Source: Bacillota bacterium (lineage in GTDB: Bacteria; Bacillota; Bacilli; Paenibacillales; NBRC-103111). Taken from it: a DNA stretch of 64,000 bases. Of the stretch, positions 59,916 through 64,000 are shown piece by piece. The DNA lies in contig JAEWIS010000031.1 in assembly GCA_023386955.1 (NCBI GenBank), positions 62,001 to 126,000 on the forward strand, in the 5' to 3' direction. How positions within the stretch are numbered: the first letter of the stretch is position 1; each line of letters begins with the position of its first letter. A model generated the notes under the pieces. That model ran no database searches, was not told the origin of the DNA, and was given only the letters and a program-made list of their open reading frames with translations. Made by a program: the position numbers and the translations under genes.

Positions 59916-60965
59916 ATGTCCCGCAAAAAAATAACGATGGACGATCTGGCCCGCGAGCTGGGGGTGAGCCGCCTGACCGTGTCCAAAGCGCTGCGCGGCT
60001 TACCGGGTATGTCTCTGGAGACCCGCCGGGAGATTCTCCGTCTGGCCGAGGAGAAGGGCTATATGACCCGGGAGCAAAAGGAGAGCTCTCTGTTTGAGCA
60101 TACCTCTCTGCAGGCGCTCCAGCCGAGGCGGTTCTATATGGTGCTCCAGGAGAGCGCCACCACCCCTTCCCAAATTCATCTGGAGCTGCTGAAGGGGCTG
60201 AACCAGCGTTTTCACGGCTCCCATTCCTCGGTAGCGCCGCTGTTTGCTCCCTCCGGCGTCTCCCATTCCGACATGGCGTGGCGGGAATGGTCGGAGGGGT
60301 GCGGTCTGGCGTATGCGGATGGAATTTTCATTCCGCCCATGACTCCCCCGGAGCTGGAAAAACGCCTCTTGGACCTGCCCCTTCCGCGGATTCTGCTGAA
60401 CTTCCCGCCTACGGGAGCGACGGTGGACAGTGTGGTCTGGGATGTGTATGAATCCGTCCGGCAAGCTGTCCAGCTTCTGGCGGACCATGGCCACCGCCGG
60501 ATTCTGTATATCGGCGATACCCATTCCTCCCGGGGCTACAGGCTCCGGTGGTCGGCCTTCGCCGAGGCCATGGCTGAGGTGGGGCTGGAGGCCGACAGGG
60601 CCCGGCATCTGACCTTGTCCCTGGCAGAAGGAGCCGCTTGGCAAAAAGAGTTTCTGCGGTTAATGGCTGCAGAGAAACCGACCGCCTTGCTCAATGCTGT
60701 AGAGGGGCATCTGCCGTGGATCTATTATTTATGCAGCCAGTCCGGCCTCTCCATTCCGGCAGACTGTTCTCTGGTCAGTCTGGATGTGACGGCGGAGCCG
60801 CCTGCTCCGGGTCTCTGCTACTTCTACCTGCCCGTGCGGGAAACCGGGGCCCGCGCCGCCGACCGGATGATCTGGCGGATCGCCAATCCGGGGGAGCCGC
60901 TGGAGCATCTGCGCCTGCAGGGTCGGCTGGTTCCGGGGGACAGCCTGCGCAGCTATCCCTCTTGA
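59916..60965 (+). CDS. LacI-family transcriptional regulator
   Basis: The protein has 349 residues from the ATG at 59916 (AAGGAG nine bases upstream). The LacI helix-turn-helix and hinge are at 5-55 (ITMDDLARELGVSRLTVSKALRGLPGMSLETRREIL). The periplasmic-binding-like sensor domain follows, ending in LCYFYLPVRETGARAADRMI. It probably regulates the divergent oxidoreductase gene in response to a sugar or sugar acid. Confidence 0.92.
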   Translation: MSRKKITMDDLARELGVSRLTVSKALRGLPGMSLETRREILRLAEEKGYMTREQKESSLFEHTSLQALQPRRFYMVLQESATTPSQIHLELLKGLNQRFHGSHSSVAPLFAPSGVSHSDMAWREWSEGCGLAYADGIFIPPMTPPELEKRLLDLPLPRILLNFPPTGATVDSVVWDVYESVRQAVQLLADHGHRRILYIGDTHSSRGYRLRWSAFAEAMAEVGLEADRARHLTLSLAEGAAWQKEFLRLMAAEKPTALLNAVEGHLPWIYYLCSQSGLSIPADCSLVSLDVTAEPPAPGLCYFYLPVRETGARAADRMIWRIANPGEPLEHLRLQGRLVPGDSLRSYPS

Positions 60966-61034
60966 CCGGTAACTCACAGGCACGTGGGACAAGCACAGAC
61001 AACTGAATTCGCCAGAGTGATGTGATGTAAGCGT

Positions 61035-61210
61035 CATAAAATGTATGCTATCCGGCTATTCGCCTCTCATTTTCCCGAATAGCCATCATAAAATGGTTCT
61101 TATTCGCTCAATCTTGCCGATTTGGCAGAGCTTAAGCGGCATTAGCATACATTTGTTGATCGCTATTTGGCCATTTCCATTCATTTTTCGCCAATAGCAA
61201 TCATTTGATG
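61035..61210. repeat. 176-bp four-repeat element, family D
   Basis: CATAAAATG-type repeats, roughly CATNAAATG then TGCTATT, occur at 61035(+) and 61087(+). They occur in reverse ending at 61158 and 61210. Spacing within each pair is 52 bases. The forward-forward-reverse-reverse order matches the other elements but size and repeat sequence differ. It lies between convergent genes in a 416-base gap with nothing else but a terminator. Confidence 0.7.
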
Positions 61211-61302
61211 TGCGCTATCATTTTAACTGCGCGCCGGGAGACCGCGAATGGTCAGAAAAAGGACCACCTCCCTCTGAGCGTTTATATGCCGGCATGACAA
61301 AG

Positions 61303-61330
61303 AAGGACAGCCTTGGGCTGCCCTTTTTTA
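61303..61330. terminator. Bidirectional terminator
   Basis: AAGG-CAGCC pairs with GGCTG-CCTT and is followed by TTTTTA on the plus strand. On the minus strand it is followed by CTTTG and serves the nitroreductase gene. Confidence 0.65.
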
Positions 61331-61381
61331 CTGATCCGGTTATGCGGACGTGTTTGCAATAAGGATGGTCTTCTTGCCTTG

Positions 61382-62146
61382 CTACAGCTGAACTCCAACC
61401 GGCGCCGCATACACCACAAACTCTTCCTCGCCGTCCACCTGGAGCAGGCGGTCTGCCACCTCCTGCTCAAACGCGGCAATGGCGCAGGTTCCGCAGCCGA
61501 TGGCGTGAGCGGACAGGTAGAGATTCTGCATGACATGGCCCACGTCCATGAGCATCACCCGGTGGGACGCGATGGAATATCTCCATTCACTGCGGTACGC
61601 CACCGCCGTATAAAAGAAGGTGACCGCTCCTTTGGCCGCCCAGCCCTGTCCGCATAAGCTTACCGACACTTCATCCTCCAGATTGTCCACCGCCCCGACA
61701 AACTCCAGAGTATGCTCCATCGGCAGATAATGATAGATGCCCTTCTCCAAACCCTCCACCTGGAACACAGCCAGATAGGTCTCAAAAGGATGCCGTGCTC
61801 CGGCTGAAGGCACCGGGCGCAGCGCCGCATAATTGCTGCCGCGGATGCCTGTCACCCCTTGCGTGGACCACAGCAGGAATGCCAGCTGCTCCAGAGTGAT
61901 GGTCTCCTGCTTGTACACTCTGACGCTTTTGCGGGCGTGGAGCAAAGCCAGATAGTCCGCTTCCTTCACCACTCCGGCAAAGTCCTTGGTCAGCGGAATC
62001 ACCGTTGTTCCTTTAGCGGGATGGGACAAGGGCGGCTGGGGCAGCTTTTTGCTTTGATCGGATTCATACTGGTCCTTCCCGAAGATACTTTTCATAAACT
62101 TGCGGTTGTCCTGAATTTGGCGGCGCACTTCATCCTCTGACAGCAT
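61382..62146 (-). CDS. SagB/ThcOx-family nitroreductase-like oxidase
   Basis: The protein has 254 residues from the ATG at 62146 (GGAGGGG six bases upstream). It has the nitroreductase FMN-binding features ARKSVRVY, PSAGARHPFETYL and GCGTCAIAAFEQE. Members include azoline oxidases of modified-peptide pathways, but no cyclodehydratase or precursor gene is nearby. It is probably a stand-alone FMN-dependent oxidoreductase of unknown substrate. Confidence 0.88.
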   Translation of the reverse strand: MLSEDEVRRQIQDNRKFMKSIFGKDQYESDQSKKLPQPPLSHPAKGTTVIPLTKDFAGVVKEADYLALLHARKSVRVYKQETITLEQLAFLLWSTQGVTGIRGSNYAALRPVPSAGARHPFETYLAVFQVEGLEKGIYHYLPMEHTLEFVGAVDNLEDEVSVSLCGQGWAAKGAVTFFYTAVAYRSEWRYSIASHRVMLMDVGHVMQNLYLSAHAIGCGTCAIAAFEQEVADRLLQVDGEEEFVVYAAPVGVQL

Positions 62147-62291
62147 GTTTTTCCCCTCCATATGGTTCTGCTTCGTTGTGAAATATATCCAATTGTACCC
62201 CAATCCCGCATTGACGGATAGCCCCGCCTCTTGTTACAATAATCATAATTAATCCAATGTATTTAATAAGATTTAACGGAGGCGAATCCTC

Positions 62292-62708
62292 GTGAAGGAA
62301 ATCCCCATTGAATATGTTAAAGCCAACCAAACCGGCATTGTTCTGTCGGTTATCGTTTTTTTCGTGTCGGGCCAGCTATGGGTCATTGCCGTCTTGTGGC
62401 TGATTCAGGTGATCGGGCTCTCCACCGGCGGGCGCTGGAATCTGTTCGCCGCCTTGGGCCGGCGGTTTCTCACCCCCAAGGGCAAGGAAACCCAAGCCGC
62501 CGAGCTGCTGCGGTTTAACAATTCCCTGGCTGTGGCGTTCCTCAGCCTTTCCGTGGTGAGTCTGCTGCTGGGGTGGACCACGGCAGGTTATGTATTCGCT
62601 GTGATGCTGCTGGGTGCGGCAGGGGCTGCTCTGTTGGGCTATTGTGTGGGATGCACCCTCTATTTCTGGGTGAAGCAAATCAGGGCCGGACGCCTGACCG
62701 GGCGTTAG
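62292..62708 (+). CDS. DUF4395 membrane protein
   Basis: This 138-residue protein starts at a GTG with CGGAGG nine bases upstream. It has four membrane helices and the C-terminal YCVGCTLYFW motif, with the paired cysteines typical of DUF4395. The function is unknown; cysteines next to the membrane hint at thiol chemistry. It is a single gene with a terminator. Confidence 0.8.
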   Translation: MKEIPIEYVKANQTGIVLSVIVFFVSGQLWVIAVLWLIQVIGLSTGGRWNLFAALGRRFLTPKGKETQAAELLRFNNSLAVAFLSLSVVSLLLGWTTAGYVFAVMLLGAAGAALLGYCVGCTLYFWVKQIRAGRLTGR

Positions 62709-62728
62709 GCCGGATCTGCGCTCCCGAA

Positions 62729-62759
62729 GAGTCTGCCGTAAACCGTGCAGGCTCTTTTT
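62729..62759 (+). terminator. Rho-independent terminator after the DUF4395 gene
   Basis: GAG-CTGC pairs with GCAG-CTC and is followed by TTTTTG, 20 bases past the stop. Confidence 0.7.
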
Positions 62760-62907
62760 GCTTTTTGGTAAGCATTCTCGGCTCAATCCTCTCTGAGGCT
62801 CGCTCTTTGCTCCCCCGGTCCCGTCCCCGCATCCTCTTACCTTTTCGCCCCGGATGTGGCACAATAAGAGAACGGATTACAGCTGGAAATTCTATGCGAA
62901 ATGAGGA

Positions 62908-63564
62908 ATGACGGTGCTGCCTCAGGAATGGGATTGGGTCAAAAGCAGGGACCCGGTTTGGGAGACACCTGCGCAAGAATGTTACTACTATGTATGGAGA
63001 TGGAAGGAGCTGGGCCTCCGCCGGTTTGTGGATTTGGGCTGTGGTTTGGGACGCCATGCGCTGCAGTTTGCCCAGGCAGGGTATGAGGTTACGGCCTTCG
63101 ACCTGTCTCAATCGGGGCTGGATGCCCTGGCGGCAACTGCAGCCGACCGGGAGCTAACCATGGAGCTGGTGAGAGGAGATGTACAGGCGCTGCCTTTTGC
63201 CGACAATACCTTCGACTGCCTTCTCTCCTACCATTGTATCTATCACACGGATCTGAAGGGGCTGGAGCAGGCCGTCCGGGAAATCGCCCGGGTCACCCGG
63301 CCCGGCGGAGAGATATTCCTGACCCTGAATTCCACGCTTAGCCCCAACTATACCAAGGCCGGGCCGGAATACCGGCGGCTGGATGTCCGGACGCTTCAAT
63401 ATGTGAAGGACGGGGAGGTAGGGACGCCCCACTGCTACGTGAACGCCCATGAGGCGGGCGAGCTGTTCTCCGGCTTCGAGATGCTGCAGTTCCGGCATGT
63501 GGAGGACCATTCCTTCCTGGGCAAAAAAGGCTGCCACTTCCATATCCACGCCCGGGTTTTGTAG
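62908..63564 (+). CDS. Class I SAM-dependent methyltransferase
   Basis: This 218-residue protein has motif I FVDLGCGLGRHALQFAQAG, the acidic strand-2 end (VTAFDLS), and motif post II (VRGDVQALPFADNTFDCLLSYHCIYH). The fold is Methyltransf_11/25-like; the substrate is unknown. The GTG at 62914 has better spacing from GAGG than the ATG at 62908, so the protein may be two residues shorter. Confidence 0.9.
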   Translation: MTVLPQEWDWVKSRDPVWETPAQECYYYVWRWKELGLRRFVDLGCGLGRHALQFAQAGYEVTAFDLSQSGLDALAATAADRELTMELVRGDVQALPFADNTFDCLLSYHCIYHTDLKGLEQAVREIARVTRPGGEIFLTLNSTLSPNYTKAGPEYRRLDVRTLQYVKDGEVGTPHCYVNAHEAGELFSGFEMLQFRHVEDHSFLGKKGCHFHIHARVL

Positions 63565-63678
63565 CGGGTGTTAGCCAATTGTTCAAGGCTGGTGCAGACA
63601 GCATCACCCCCTATGATTATTAAAGAGGGGTGCAGACAGACACCGGCCCTATACATGCAAAGACGGGAGGGATTTCCC

Positions 63679-64000
63679 ATGGACAATACAGGTAAATTTA
63701 CTGGCAAAGCCGAGGTTTACGCCAAAGCCAGGCCGGGTTATCCGCAAGCTATGCTGGACCGCATTGCACAAGCTGCGGGGATTGGTGCAGGGGCCGAGGT
63801 AGCCGATATCGGCGCGGGTACGGGAATTTTCTCCAAGGCGCTGCTCGGCTGCGGCTGCCGGATTTACGGCGTGGAGCCTAACGCCGATATGCGGGGGGTG
63901 GCGGAGCGGAGCCTGGCTGCGGAGGACCGTTTTTTCCCGGTGGCTGGTACGGCGGAGGACACCACCCTCCCGGGAGGGAGCGTGGACGCGGTGACGGTAG
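63679..64000 (+). CDS. Class I SAM-dependent methyltransferase (cut by the window end)
   Basis: The first 107 residues are present. GKAEVYAKARPGYP is typical of a group of small-molecule methyltransferases. Motif I is VADIGAGTGIFSKALL, followed by VYGVEPN-like IYGVEPNADM and VAGTAEDTTLPGGSVDAVTV. GGGAGG lies eight bases before the ATG. It starts 114 bases after another methyltransferase gene, so the two may be related in function. Confidence 0.9.
   Translation, partial: MDNTGKFTGKAEVYAKARPGYPQAMLDRIAQAAGIGAGAEVADIGAGTGIFSKALLGCGCRIYGVEPNADMRGVAERSLAAEDRFFPVAGTAEDTTLPGGSVDAVTV

Noticed and set aside
61382..62146. A thiazole/oxazole-modified peptide cluster based on the SagB-like protein
   Set aside because: No cyclodehydratase (SagC/SagD type), precursor peptide or dedicated exporter lies nearby; the nitroreductase-like gene stands alone.
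1..64000. tRNA, rRNA, T-box or other classical riboswitch genes
   Set aside because: Intergenic stretches were read for cloverleaf ends, T-box and riboswitch landmarks and none was convincing. A covariance-model scan would be the decisive test.

Overview
This window comes from a GC-rich, endospore-forming Firmicute, most likely Paenibacillus or a close relative in the Paenibacillaceae. Three things point there: a complete nutrient-germinant receptor operon; two LplA/LplB/LplC-type carbohydrate importers with YesM/YesN- or YtdP-type regulators; and strong AGGAGG ribosome sites with frequent GTG and TTG starts. No rRNA, tRNA, CRISPR array, prophage or intact insertion sequence was seen. The right edge cuts a methyltransferase gene.

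Layout. 0.1-4.7 kb (minus strand): a MoxR AAA ATPase, a DUF58 protein, a DUF4129 membrane protein and a zinc-ribbon protein, with a 615-base repeat-bearing gap between the first two. 4.9-9.6 kb: a hybrid-like membrane histidine kinase and a lipoteichoic-acid-synthase-type enzyme. 9.6-13.2 kb: a CdaR regulator convergent with a GntP permease and glycerate kinase operon that carries a candidate CcpA site. 13.4-16.2 kb: two unknown membrane proteins and an amino-acid permease. 16.3-21.4 kb: a six-gene germination operon. 21.5-34.0 kb: first polysaccharide locus (AraC regulator, GH42 beta-galactosidase, heparinase II/III-type lyase, importer, YesM/YesN pair). 34.4-35.1 kb: a small PD-(D/E)XK-like plus winged-helix gene boxed in by repeat elements. 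35.5-44.9 kb: second polysaccharide locus, resembling the ytcQ/yteP/ytcP/yteR/ytdP rhamnogalacturonan set. 45.3-49.4 kb: a MarR-controlled heterodimeric ABC exporter. 49.6-52.0 kb: HelD. 52.0-56.2 kb: a possible small RNA, then a PerR-like regulator overlapping an atypical OmpR-type regulator, then a thioredoxin-reductase-like / glutaredoxin / peroxiredoxin operon; both promoters carry Fur-type palindromes. 56.2-64 kb: lipoprotein NagZ, an FAD oxidoreductase with a divergent LacI regulator, a SagB-type nitroreductase, a DUF4395 protein and two methyltransferases.

The most unusual signal is not a gene. Seven intergenic elements each carry four short repeats in the order forward, forward, reverse, reverse. 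In six of them the repeats are 24 bases long and start at offsets 0, 50, about 111 and about 161, giving elements of 184-185 bp. This geometry holds although the repeat sequences fall into at least three related families (TAACGGAACTCAG, TAACGAATATGAG and TTGCGGACTGAG types). A seventh element has the same layout in 176 bp with a different repeat. The nuclease-like gene at 34441-35130 lies between two such elements, and its last codons and stop codon are made of repeat sequence. I know of no description of this element class, but I could not search for one.
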